64,000 nucleotides of DNA from Plasmodium malariae (lineage: Eukaryota; Apicomplexa; Aconoidasida; Haemosporida; Plasmodiidae): NCBI RefSeq assembly GCF_900090045.1, contig NC_041785.1, forward strand, positions 2,209,001 to 2,273,000. The letters are read 5' to 3'. Made by a program: the position numbers and the translations under genes. Positions 22,289-32,083 of this stretch are shown in pieces (within the stretch, counting starts at the first letter, position 1; each line of letters begins with the position of its first letter). The notes beneath the pieces are model-generated. The model was not told the origin of the DNA. It ran no database searches and saw only the letters and a list, made by a program, of their open reading frames with translations.

Positions 22289-23516
22289 ATGGAAAAGAGG
22301 AATAAGAGTATGTCCCTTTTTTTTCGAATGATCCACTTTAAGACTGCCAAGGAATGGAAGCAGTTCATGAACCCCAAAATGTGAGAAGGAAAAAATAAGA
22401 AAAACGTAGTGGGAATACATATAATAAAAGGTGAAAGTGAAGGTGAAGAAACTAAATGGAGAGAGCAACAAATGGAGAGAGCAGCAAATGGAGAGAGCAA
22501 CAAATGGAGAGAGCAACAAATGGAGAGAGCAACAAATGGAGAGAGCAGCAAATGGAAAGAGCAGCAAATGGAAAGAGCAACAAATGGAGAGAGCAACAAA
22601 TGGAGAGAACAGCAAATGGAAAGAGCAGCAAATGGAAAGAGCAACAAATGGAGAGAGCAACAAATGGAGAGAGCAACAAATGGAGAGAACAGCAAATGGA
22701 AAGAGCAGCAAATGGAAAGAGCAGCAAATGGAAAGAGTAGCAAATGGAAAGAGCAGCAAATGGAGAGAGCAGCAAATGGAAAGAGCAACAAATGGAGGGA
22801 GTAGCAAAAGGAGGGAAAAATGGAAAAGCGTACGAACAGCATTCCACCTGTTCTTCCGAATAATAGCTCATATGTCCATGGAAAACATATATCCATTCAT
22901 ATAATTTTCCTCTCTTATTCACTTATACGTAGAGACGGAACAAGAATAAAGAAGATACGAAATGTCAGTGAAAACGATATGATTCATAAACACAAGAATT
23001 TGAAATATCCTTATTTTAAAATGAAAAAAATGGGCTCCTATAGTGAAATACGGAAAAATAATAATTTTCTTTTTAATCGTGATATTGAAATTGTATATGA
23101 CCCCAGGTATACCTCTGTTTTTGTAAAGTTAAAGGACATCATTTCGCTTAATCTTAAAGGTATACAACCTCCGGGAGAGACTCACCAAATATTGCAGAAA
23201 AGTCTTTCAACATATATAGCTATAATGGCAATTAAAATGGAAGTATAGTCGTCCTCCTTCATCTATTTTATTTGTTTCATTTTATTTGTTTTGTCTCATA
23301 TGCTACATTTGTTTCATTTTATTTGTTTGTCTCATATGCTACATTTGTTTCATTTTATTTTGTTTATTTTTATTTTTTTTTTTTTTTTAGGACTAACTAT
23401 AAGGGAAAAATGCTCGGAGGGGTTGTCGTTTGAAATATATGACTGCTTACAAAATAAGATATTAATCATGAGGAAAAACGAAGGTTAAAGAAAAGGAAAA
23501 AATGATAAGAAATCAT

Positions 23517-23553
<37 letters not shown>

Positions 23554-23923
23554 TGATTCAAGTAAAATAGGAAAGTGAGATAGGAAAACGATATAGAGGC
23601 ATTAAATGAAAAGAAAAAAGGGGAAAATATTTAATGCTTGAGAAGTATTTGCAAATTTGCCACTTTAGCAATAATCCGCCTTCCCGAAAAAAGTAGCGTC
23701 AAATGTGTAATTTAAGGGGAAATTTTGAAAGATTAAGGCGTTTTACATGCATAAGGACATATGTATGTATGTACATATAGATGTATATACAGTATGTATA
23801 TGTCTACAAGTACACATGTACGCACATATGCACGCTTCATCCCTGTTTGCGTTTTTCTTTCCAGACATAGAAGCTGAGGAGATATTCAAGGAGATGCTCG
23901 ACAAGTTGCTACAAAGCGGCTGA
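22289..23923 (+). CDS. Conserved-looking 156-residue protein, four exons, unknown function
   Basis: Four exons join cleanly in phase: 22289-22380, 22933-23159, 23391-23483 and 23865-23923, total 471 bp. Donors are GTGAGA, GTATAC and GTTAAA; acceptors are acgtag, tttttag and tttccag. The protein begins MEKRNKSMSLFFRMIHFKT, continues through a basic segment (KIRNVSENDMIHKHKNLKYP, FKMKKMG) to a less biased core (FNRDIEIVYDPRYTSVFVKL), then GLTIREKCSEGLSFEIYD and an acidic helix (IEAEEIFKEMLDKLLQSG). The basic, acid-poor beginning could be a mitochondrial presequence, and size and charge would fit a mitoribosomal or import accessory protein, but no family is recognised. Intron 1 holds a large 15-bp minisatellite. 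The stop is only 107 bp from the convergent stop of the next gene. Confidence 0.75.
22455..22803. repeat. 15-bp minisatellite in intron 1 of the 156-residue gene
   Basis: About 23 copies of agagcaacaaatgga with aga/aaa and caa/cag variants. The unit is a multiple of three without stops in any frame, so both strands show long false reading frames (EQQMERATNG-type on +, LLLSPFVALSICCS-type on -). It falls between the donor at 22381 and acceptor at 22932, so I read it as intronic. Confidence 0.85.
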
Positions 23924-24029
23924 GGAAGGAGACCCTCAATTTTTTCAAGCCATATTTATAGATACATGTATACGCACATATATATACACCCACACAAATA
24001 CATGTATATATGTACCCATGTGCGCTGGC

Positions 24030-27000
24030 TTACTTTGTGTGCTTCTTCGACTTTAACATTGCAACGACTCTTTTAACTTTCTTTTCCCTCTTCTCCATCT
24101 TCCTCTTTTTTATTAGTTCTGCTTTTTTTTTCATTTCATCAATTTTTTTCAACGTCCTTCTTCTAAAGGATAACCAATTTTCTTCGCTCTTGGACATTTT
24201 TTTTTTTTTTTTTTTTTTATGGTAAGGCACAAATAGATGATGATTGTTCATCTTATCATCGTTTTTACTATTCATTGCATCTTTTTTCATGTTACTGATT
24301 TTATTTTTGTCATCTTTATTTTTACTTTTTAAATAAAACAAATAATTATCTTCATTTTTAGTTAAGGCATAAAATAATTTTTTATGAACTAGCGATCTTT
24401 GAACATTTTCCGCAAAATGGTAAAACGTTATTATATTATTCTTGTCCATATCTTCTGATAAACTACCAAATATACTTCTTAATTCTAAAGTATTTTTTAT
24501 TTCATTCATAAATATAAAGCAGGAATGTTCATACCTCCTTTCCTTTTCTATATAATGTTTTATATTTTTTAATATATTTAACATATTATCATACTCTACC
24601 TTTTCAATTTTACATTTCATCTTAATCAAATTTCTCTCCTCCTCCTCAGCACAAACAATCACTTTGCTCTTATTCTCATTCTTTAATATTAGTAGCAGTA
24701 ATTTTATCTTTTCCATAAAATTCTTGTAATACACGTTTTCAAATATGTACCTATATTTTGCCTTCTCCTTGCATAGAAAAAACTGCTTCAGCCTTTCCTC
24801 TTCGCTGCTGCCTTTGTTGATCTTTTTTTTGTGAGCGGCCTCTTCATCTATCCAATCGTCTGTTTCGTAGTCTATCGTATCGTCTGCTTCATCATCTGCC
24901 TCATCATCTATATCATCGTTCAACTCTTCATCAAAATCTTCCTCCCCTTCCTCATCCGCTACTCTCCCTTCCTCATCTGCTACTCTCCCTTCCTCATCTG
25001 CTACTCTCCCTTCCTCATCTACTACTATCCCTTCCTCATCTGCTACTCTTCCTTCATCATCTGTACCCTTCCTCATCTGCTACTATCCCTTCCTCATCTG
25101 CTACTCTTCTCCTCATTTGCTACTCTTCCTTCCTCATCTGCTACTATCCTTCCTCATCTGCTACCTTCTCATCATCTGCTACTCTCCTTCCTTCCTCATC
25201 TGCTACTCTTCCTTCATCATCTGCTACTCTCCTTCCTCATCTACTACTATCCCTTCCTCATCTGCTACTATCCCTTCCTCATCTGCTACTATCCCTTCCT
25301 CATCTGCTACTATCCCTTCCTCATCTGCTACTATCCCTTCCTCATCTGCTATTCCTGCTTCTTCTCTCATCCCTTGGTATACCGTTCTGTCTATTTTTTC
25401 CAACTCTTCGTCTAAATTATCGCATATCTCCTGGCTTATCCCTTGGCCTAAATTTGCATCGGTCCATAAGCCTTTGGCTTGATCAGTAAGCTGAGGAGTG
25501 TATCTTACCTGCTGTACCCCATTAGAGGTATCCATAAAAGATCGCCTAAACTTTTCATCATTGGCTAACTTAAATTCATTCTCTAAAACAGATGCATTAA
25601 TTTCGAATGTAATTGAATCTTGTTTTTGTGTTATATCGAAATATTTCAAAACGTCGTCTTCTTCCTCTTTATCTGCTACTACTGCTTCGTCTGCTACTAC
25701 TGCTTCATCTGCTACCACCCCTTTGTCTGCTACCACTCCTTCGTCTGCTACTACTGCTGCCCTTTCATTTGAGCTGGAACTACTATGTACCTTTGCTAAC
25801 TCTTTACTCCTTTTATACGATATATATTTTTTTAACCCAGACAGAGATAACTCACTGAAGTCTACAACCTTACATTCATGTTCTTCCTCCTTGTTTAGGG
25901 GATTCGCACTTAAAATTTGCCCTTCATCAGAATTGCTCATTTTAATATGACTACTGCTACAATTACGCTCATTGTCTATTTCATACTGTTCGGAAGGTTC
26001 ATTTGTTTTATATCGACGTCCTTCATTTACATCATCTAAGTAGACCTCCTGTGCGCCGCTGCTCTCTTCCTGTGTGTTCATTAATTTTATGTTTATATTA
26101 ACATTATATATATCAAGTACTTCATTAATTTTTTTTATTAAACCATTGACAGTGTTTCTATCTATTGTTGTTTTGTTATATCTCTTCTTTAATACCTCAT
26201 GTATGCGTTGTTCTTCTATTTCATAAATGTCAATAGGTAGTAAGGCATTTGTTATAGTTTTATTTTTTTTATTTTTATTTTTTTTATTAACATTAATATT
26301 ATTCCTATTATCAAACACATTTTTTTTTAAAAGTTCTGTTATTATACTTTTCACATCGCTCTCATCGTATTTTACCATTTTTCTAATTTTTCGTTCTGCT
26401 GAATGTTTCTTTAGCAATACTTTATAATCGTCTTCTAATTTCCTTAAATTATCGAAGTTTACTTGTCTGCTTACACTTCTTGTTATAATATTGCTACTTT
26501 CTACAGTCTTATCCACCTCATCTGCATTATTATTAAAAAAAATATGACTTGTTAATGTTTTTTTTTTCTTCTCTTTGATATTAAATTCAGACTCTAAATT
26601 TTTCAAGTAATCTAAATCTAAAAGATTATCATGTAAACAGTTGAGAAAAATCTCTTTAATATCCTCTTCTTTATATTCTTTTAATTTTTTTAATGAACAA
26701 ATAAAATTAGCGTCTTTATGTTTTGTTAGCCTAATTATATATATCATAAAAGCGGTGGTAAATTTTATATCATTTAAAGTATAATTTTTTATTTTTTCTC
26801 TTACTTTAAAATTTTTCAAATAGTTGTAAACTTCTTCTCTTTTTTTTCTTTTTCCAATACAGCAAAACAAGCCACTAATCGAATCAACAAGTCGGAAAAA
26901 GTACATACAAAATGATTTGTATTTGTCGTCTTTGTTTATTACTCTGCGTATTTTTGCGTTATCCCTTTTTTCATTCAACGTTTTGAGGAGGTTCTCTCCA

Positions 27001-28289
27001 CTATCATCTGGGTCGCTCTCACTTCTGGGGCTCTCAATTTTTCCCCTTACCTTTTTGCCGCTTACATTTTGATCGATCGCGCTTTCTCTTCTATTGCTTC
27101 TTTGGTCCGAAATGTGTGCTTCTATATCTTCTGCATACAGATGGTTAGTGAACTTTTCTTTTATTTCTTTTATTTTTTCCTCATCATATAAATTGCGTGG
27201 GTAATTATCGGAAAAATCAATTTCACCTTTTTCACCTGAACAGTTCAGGAATTCTGGAAAATTATTTGAGTTATCCATTTCGTCAAATTTTTCACCTTCT
27301 TGCAGTTCTTCGTCAGTTAGGTTTTCTTCATGGGGATAATTATAACTGTCTGTTTGATCAAAATAAGTGGAAGAACTTTCGTTCATATGACTATTATTAT
27401 TGTTATCAAAATTTGAGTTATCCTTTGAATTATCACTTGAACTGTCATCATCTTTATCCGAAATACTAGTATCCATTACATTCTGTACATACTCATAATT
27501 GGCATAGTTCGTAGCAGCATCGAAATTCGATTTTGATAAATTTTCTTCATACTGCAAATTACATGAACTGGTAAAGGTAAAGAAGCTGAGAATGTTTACA
27601 ATTTCATTGACATATACTGAAACGTCTAAAATACTCTTGGAGTAATACTCAGAAATTTTAAAAATATAAGAAGAGGTGTTAATATCTAGGCATTCTTTTA
27701 ACTCTCTTTTTATATACGACCTGACTGATTCATATTTTGTTGGATTGTATATATATTTTTCTTTCTTGATCATATTAACTTTTTTAAATATATGATAAAA
27801 ATATAAATAATTGTAGTCTTCTTCTTTTACTGCATTTAAAAACTTGCATCGCTTCTTATTTTCTTCTCTGTAATTATTATTCCCTGCATCCGGTTCTTTT
27901 ATGTGGTCATTTAAGTATGTACTTTTTGTTTCATTTTTATTAACATGTCGGCTGTTACTATTTCTGTCAATACTGCTGCTACTATTGCTGCTAATACTGC
28001 TGCTAATATTGCTGCTACTATTGCTGCTAATACTGCTGCTAATATTGCTGCTAATACTGCTGCTACTATTGCTGTCAATACTGCTGCTAATACTGCTGTC
28101 AATACTGCTGCTAATATTGCTGCTAATATTGCTGCTAATATTGCTGCTAATAGTATGGCGATTTTTCCTCTTTAAATTTTTTTCAAGGACGTTGTAATAT
28201 GTGTATCCTAAGGTACTGTTTTTCTTAATAAGGTAACTTATACATGATCTTACAAGAGCGATGATAACAACGAGGAAACTTGGTTTCAT
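24030..28289 (-). CDS. Large protein with signal sequence and 7-residue repeats; frame broken inside the repeat
   Basis: The 5' part (28289-25224, 1021 codons) starts MKPSFLVVIIALVRSCISYL, a good signal peptide, followed by a Lys/Arg/Asn/Ser-rich stretch, so the product is probably secretory, perhaps apicoplast-targeted (inference). Residues 45-110 are Ser/Asn/Ile repeats, then Asp/Glu/Asn-rich segments and a Lys-rich middle region (FTTAFMIYIIRLTKHKD, DIYEIEEQRIHEVLKKRYN). A tandem VADEEGI array follows. The frame then stops at 25224 and reopens in the same frame at 25076, running to 24030 (345 codons) with another VADEEGR run, an acidic stretch and a basic C-terminus (LSFRRRTLKKIDEMKKKAEL). 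The break lies wholly inside the 21-bp repeat, where copies lack 1, 1, 2 and 5 bases. I treat this as one gene with a consensus error or a local lesion. No known domain recognised. Confidence 0.7.
24945..25376 (-). repeat. 21-bp coding tandem repeat with length-variant copies
   Basis: About 20 copies of ctactatcccttcctcatctg (+ strand), encoding VADEEGI/R on the minus strand. Between 25064 and 25243 individual copies are 16, 19, 20, 18, 24 and 20 bp instead of 21. The lengths sum to 9 bases short, so the frame is restored after the irregular part. Confidence 0.9.
27945..28155 (-). repeat. Ser/Asn/Ile codon repeat in signal-peptide gene
   Basis: Array of ctgctaatattg / ctgctactattg 12-bp units and variants, encoding (S-S-N-I) and (S-S-S-I) on the minus strand just after the signal peptide. 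The opposite strand gives a false Leu-rich or Ala/Asn/Thr-rich frame. Confidence 0.85.
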
Positions 28290-28828
28290 TAAAAGTAAAA
28301 GATTTTTCTATTCATATTTTTTCTTCTTCGATTAGGGCTACAAAAAGAAGCTTACCTGTTTTAAACGTGTAAAACATTTTTAGCTGCTCTTCGATACTGT
28401 GATATGTAAAAATGGGGGAAGCGAAAAATGGGGAAAGGAAAAGAATAGGGCTTAAAATAATGGAGCACTATAAATGGGGAACAGAAAAGGGCGGAAAAAG
28501 GGATATACGGAAAAGATATAAACATATGGCCAACATAAAATTAAGAAGAAGAATACTCAGCACAGGAACCGCTACTCAATGAGTGTGTCATAATATGCAT
28601 AATACAAATGAAAAAAAAATAAAAAGTATATCAGTGTAATAACTTTATCTCGTTTTAAAAAATTACCAAAGAAAAAAAAAAAAAAAAGAAAAAATGAAAA
28701 AAATGATAAAAATGAATAAAATGATAAAAATGAATAAAATGATAAAAATGAATAAAATGATAAAAATGAATAAAATGATAAAAATGAATAAAATGATAAA
28801 AATGATAAAAATGATTAAAATGATAAAA
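28290..28828. other. Divergent intergenic region
   Basis: Between the signal-peptide gene (-) and DPH7 (+). On the minus strand a strong donor (aaacag/gtaagc near 28358) could end a 5' UTR exon. From about 28690 to 28828 there is an 18-bp repeat (aaaatgataaaaatgaat) that is open in the DPH7 frame, so the exact DPH7 start is ambiguous. Confidence 0.5.
28690..28828. repeat. 18-bp tandem repeat at the 5' end of DPH7
   Basis: Six or so copies of atgataaaaatgaataaa, shortening to 9-bp atgataaaa units near the end. Open in frame with DPH7 exon 1, with several possible ATG starts (28694 to 28829). Confidence 0.8.
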
Positions 28829-31788
28829 ATGATAAAAAGGAAATATAATGTGAAATACTGTTGTGATGATATTTGTGTTTTTCCTAGTAGCACTATGTTA
28901 AAATATAATGGTTGGCAAGAAAATCATGGGAAAATAAATGGAAAAAGATGACAAAGGATTTTTTTTTTTTTTTTCTTCCATATATGTTTACAAACGTACG
29001 ACATAGTCTATTGCGTGTAAACATTCGATTATTCTTTTTTTAATTTTTCTTTTTCCTTTGAAGATAGTAAATTCTGCGAAAGTTTTGGCTTAACTGCTGT
29101 GTCAACGTACCAACTGAAAACTCGTGATAAAGAGGATGAGAAAAATGAGCAAAAAAAAAAAGGAAAAGTTTTCCTGTTTAGACTCAAACAAATTACAAAT
29201 GAGGATAACGATACCTCCGAAATGTGCGCACTGAAAAATGGCAAAATTCGTAGCTGCATTATTTGCTCATATTTATATAAGATTCATCGCGCCTTCGTTC
29301 CTTCATATTTGTGTATCTACATATTCGCACATTCATATAATAACGTATGAAATATATTTTTGTGTACATATTTTTATTTTTTTATTTACCTCAGTGATCA
29401 CCTCCTAATTTATGAGAAAGACATAAATTTCAGCAGTGGTGTTCTTCAGTCGAATTATCTATTTACAAACGAAGTACGAAAAAAAATGAATTCCATATGT
29501 GTGCTTTATCCCTAGTATTATAAACACCTTTATTCTTCGTATTTGTTTTCATTTTTCTTTTTCTTCTCATCCTTTAAAATATATCTATAGAGTCTGTTGT
29601 TGGGCAGTGTATGCGTTAATGGGTTTCACTTGTCACACGTAAAGGATGGAACTCATCATCAAATATTTGCAACTCCGGATGAAAAAAATAATTCTGGTTA
29701 GCCAGCTAATTTTACGATAAATTAACAGTAATAACATATTTTATGAAGTTATCATTTTTTTACTAATTTTTTTAGGTCTCTCTTTTGATGCTTTTAATAG
29801 CAAGCCTGAGTAAAAAAAAAAAAAAAAAAATTAAAGAGAAAAAGAGAAAATGTGAAAAAGTTAAAAAATGAAAAAGTAAAAAAATGAAAAAGTTAAAAAA
29901 TGAAAACGTTAAAAAATGAAAACGTTAAAAAATGAAAACGTTAAAAAATGAAAAAGTTAAAAAATGAAAACGTTAAAAAATGAAAACGTTAAAAAATGAA
30001 AAAGAGAAAAAGCGGATAGAGAAAAATATTGGGGCAAAAAATATGGTTCAAAAAACATTTCATCATAAATAGAACGTACAAATATGTAAATTGAAATTTG
30101 CTTATTACTGTTAACATGTATTTTTAGAAAAATCTGTGTATCTTTTAGTAATGGTGATATGTGTTTTCTTGTTGATGGGAATGAAGTACAATTGTGGTAA
30201 GAACATTGACAACTTAGAGATATTTGTGTTGTGTGTACGTGTGCACATAAACATTTGTTATTATGAATAATAGTAGCTAGAAAAAAAAAAAAAAAAAAAA
30301 AAAATGTCTTTATTTTTTGAGAAGAAAATTTTCTTTCATTTATTACTTTTGTATATTCATATTTATATACCAATTCATCGCCATTAACTTCTATTGAACT
30401 TATTTACTTTTTATATGTGAAAAATTAAAACTTTGTCAACGCAGGAAAGCTCATGAGTATCATGTGTGGGCATGCACATTTAATGGAAGTGAAAATGTTG
30501 TAACAACAGGTTTTAAAGTGATTTCATTTTTTCATATATTATTTTCTGTTTTTATAATACGTCTTTTAAAATGTAAAACATCTTGTCATATTGTATTGTA
30601 TTGCGTTGTATAGCACTGAGTTGTATTTTATTATTTTTTATTTTTTTCATTTTTTTCATTTTTTTTTATTTTTTTCATTTTTTTCTTTTTTTTTTTTTTT
30701 TTTTTTTTTTTCATTTTTTTTTTTTTTTCTTTTTTTTGTCTTTTCGAAACCTTAGGTTCTGATGATTGCTCCTTTATAATATGGGATTTGAGAACAGCTA
30801 ACATTTCTCAGATAAACAAGAGGTAATTTTAAGGGATCCTTATTGAATAATATAAAATGTGTAATTGGGAAAAAATACGACCATATTATGTACTATGAGG
30901 TTACTTATAATAAAAATATGTTAATGTACACACAGCAAATAGTAGTAGCTTTTATTTATTTGTCTTCTCGTATTATATTTGCAGATCCCATTCACAGGGT
31001 GTTACAGCGGTTAAATTTGAAGATCGTAGTCACTTGCTGTACACGGCATCGTACGAAAACGCAAAATATAGAAGTTTTTTATGTATGTACATACATATGT
31101 ATGCACTATTTTTTTTTATCTATTTACATGTATGCATTTTGTCTTGTCGCCTCATAGGTACGACAACAAAATACGCACTTTTGATTTGAGAAACATTCAA
31201 GATCCTCTACAAATAGTTGATGTGAAGTCGAGCATATGGAGGATTAAATTTTTGTACAAGTATAAAAAATACTAATTATATGCTGAAAATAAACCATTTT
31301 AATGTTTTTTTTATTATAATTATTTTTTCACTTTATAATTATTTTATTATTATTATTTTTTATCATTTTTATTTATTTATCTATTTACTTATACATTTAC
31401 TCATTTATTATTATTTTTTTTTGTTGTTGTTCTCTTAAGAAATGAAGAAGCAAACAAACTGTTAGTTGCAGCCTGTGATGGGGGAGCTCAGATATTTAAA
31501 AAACTAAACAATGGTATAAATACACACATATACATATAAATATACAGATACGGATACATATAAACATATCTATTTATTTTCATGTTTAAGGAACAAAAAA
31601 TTAAGGAACGACTAATTTTTTCCCCCGTTTACGTCCATTTTGCAGAGTTCGTTTTTAAAAAGGGTGTGAGCAACGACAATGAGTTAACTTATGGGATAGA
31701 CGCTATTGATATTTGGAATAAAAAAAAAAAAAAAAAAATTTATTTTTCTTGTTCTTTTTATAATAAAGAAATTCAAATGTGGGTTTAG
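28829..31788 (+). CDS. DPH7: Diphthine methyltransferase/methylesterase DPH7 (WD40), about 12 exons
   Basis: WD40 protein that acts late in diphthamide synthesis on elongation factor 2, removing a methyl ester from methylated diphthine. Exons as I read them: 28829-28910, 29064-29312, 29434-29473, 29593-29696, 29776-29809, 30128-30196, 30445-30509, 30756-30822, 30985-31050, 31158-31253, 31440-31513, 31646-31788; total 1089 bp, 362 residues. Family features are CCDDICVFP near the N-terminus, TYQLKTR with GKVFLFRL, LLLGSVCVNG, FSNGDMCFLVDG, KAHEYHVWACTF, GSDDCSFIIWDLR, TASYDNKIRTFDLRN, the DPH7-typical SSIWRIKFL, LLVAACDGGAQIFK, TYGIDAIDIW and the final CSFYNKEIQMWV. Exons 4 to 12 join in phase without doubt. 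The exon 1/2 and 2/3 junctions and the start ATG are less certain. Confidence 0.88.
29850..30005. repeat. 16-bp minisatellite in a DPH7 intron
   Basis: Eight to nine copies of aaaatgaaaacgttaa with aaag/aacg variants, inside the DPH7 intron between exons 5 and 6. Confidence 0.85.
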
Positions 31789-32083
31789 ACGAAACAGAGA
31801 AATGGAAAAGGGAAAAAATAAAGAAGCAGCGCAAAAATGTACGTTATTGGCATGTTTTTATCCTATTAAAAATTTTTATCTCATTGAGCATACATATACG
31901 GTACATTACAGTATAGCACAATACATATATACGTGCTTGTATGCATGCAGGTTACACGCATTCTTATTACGGTATGAAGCTACTTAGCTATCTATCTAGC
32001 TAGCTATTTTTTTCTTTTTTATCATTTTTATAAAAGTACATTAACATCGTTCATAAAATTTTTAAATACTCTTTTTTTTAATT
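31789..32083. other. Convergent intergenic region
   Basis: Short spacer between the DPH7 stop and the stop of the 884-residue minus-strand gene. Contains a tagctatctatctagctagcta run near 31986-32007. No gene seen. Confidence 0.7.

Noticed and set aside
22241..22922. Six overlapping open frames on both strands (LLLSPFVALSICC and EQQMERATNG types)
   Set aside because: They all come from the 15-bp repeat, which is stop-free in every frame, and the repeat lies inside an intron.
28357..28400. Minus-strand exon MFYTFKT ending at a perfect GTAAGC donor upstream of the signal-peptide gene
   Set aside because: No acceptor downstream joins it in phase with the main reading frame, which has its own good start and signal peptide; at most a 5' UTR exon.
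31986..32007. TAGCTA repeats resembling the AP2-O binding site
   Set aside because: They lie between two convergent gene ends, where a promoter element is not expected.
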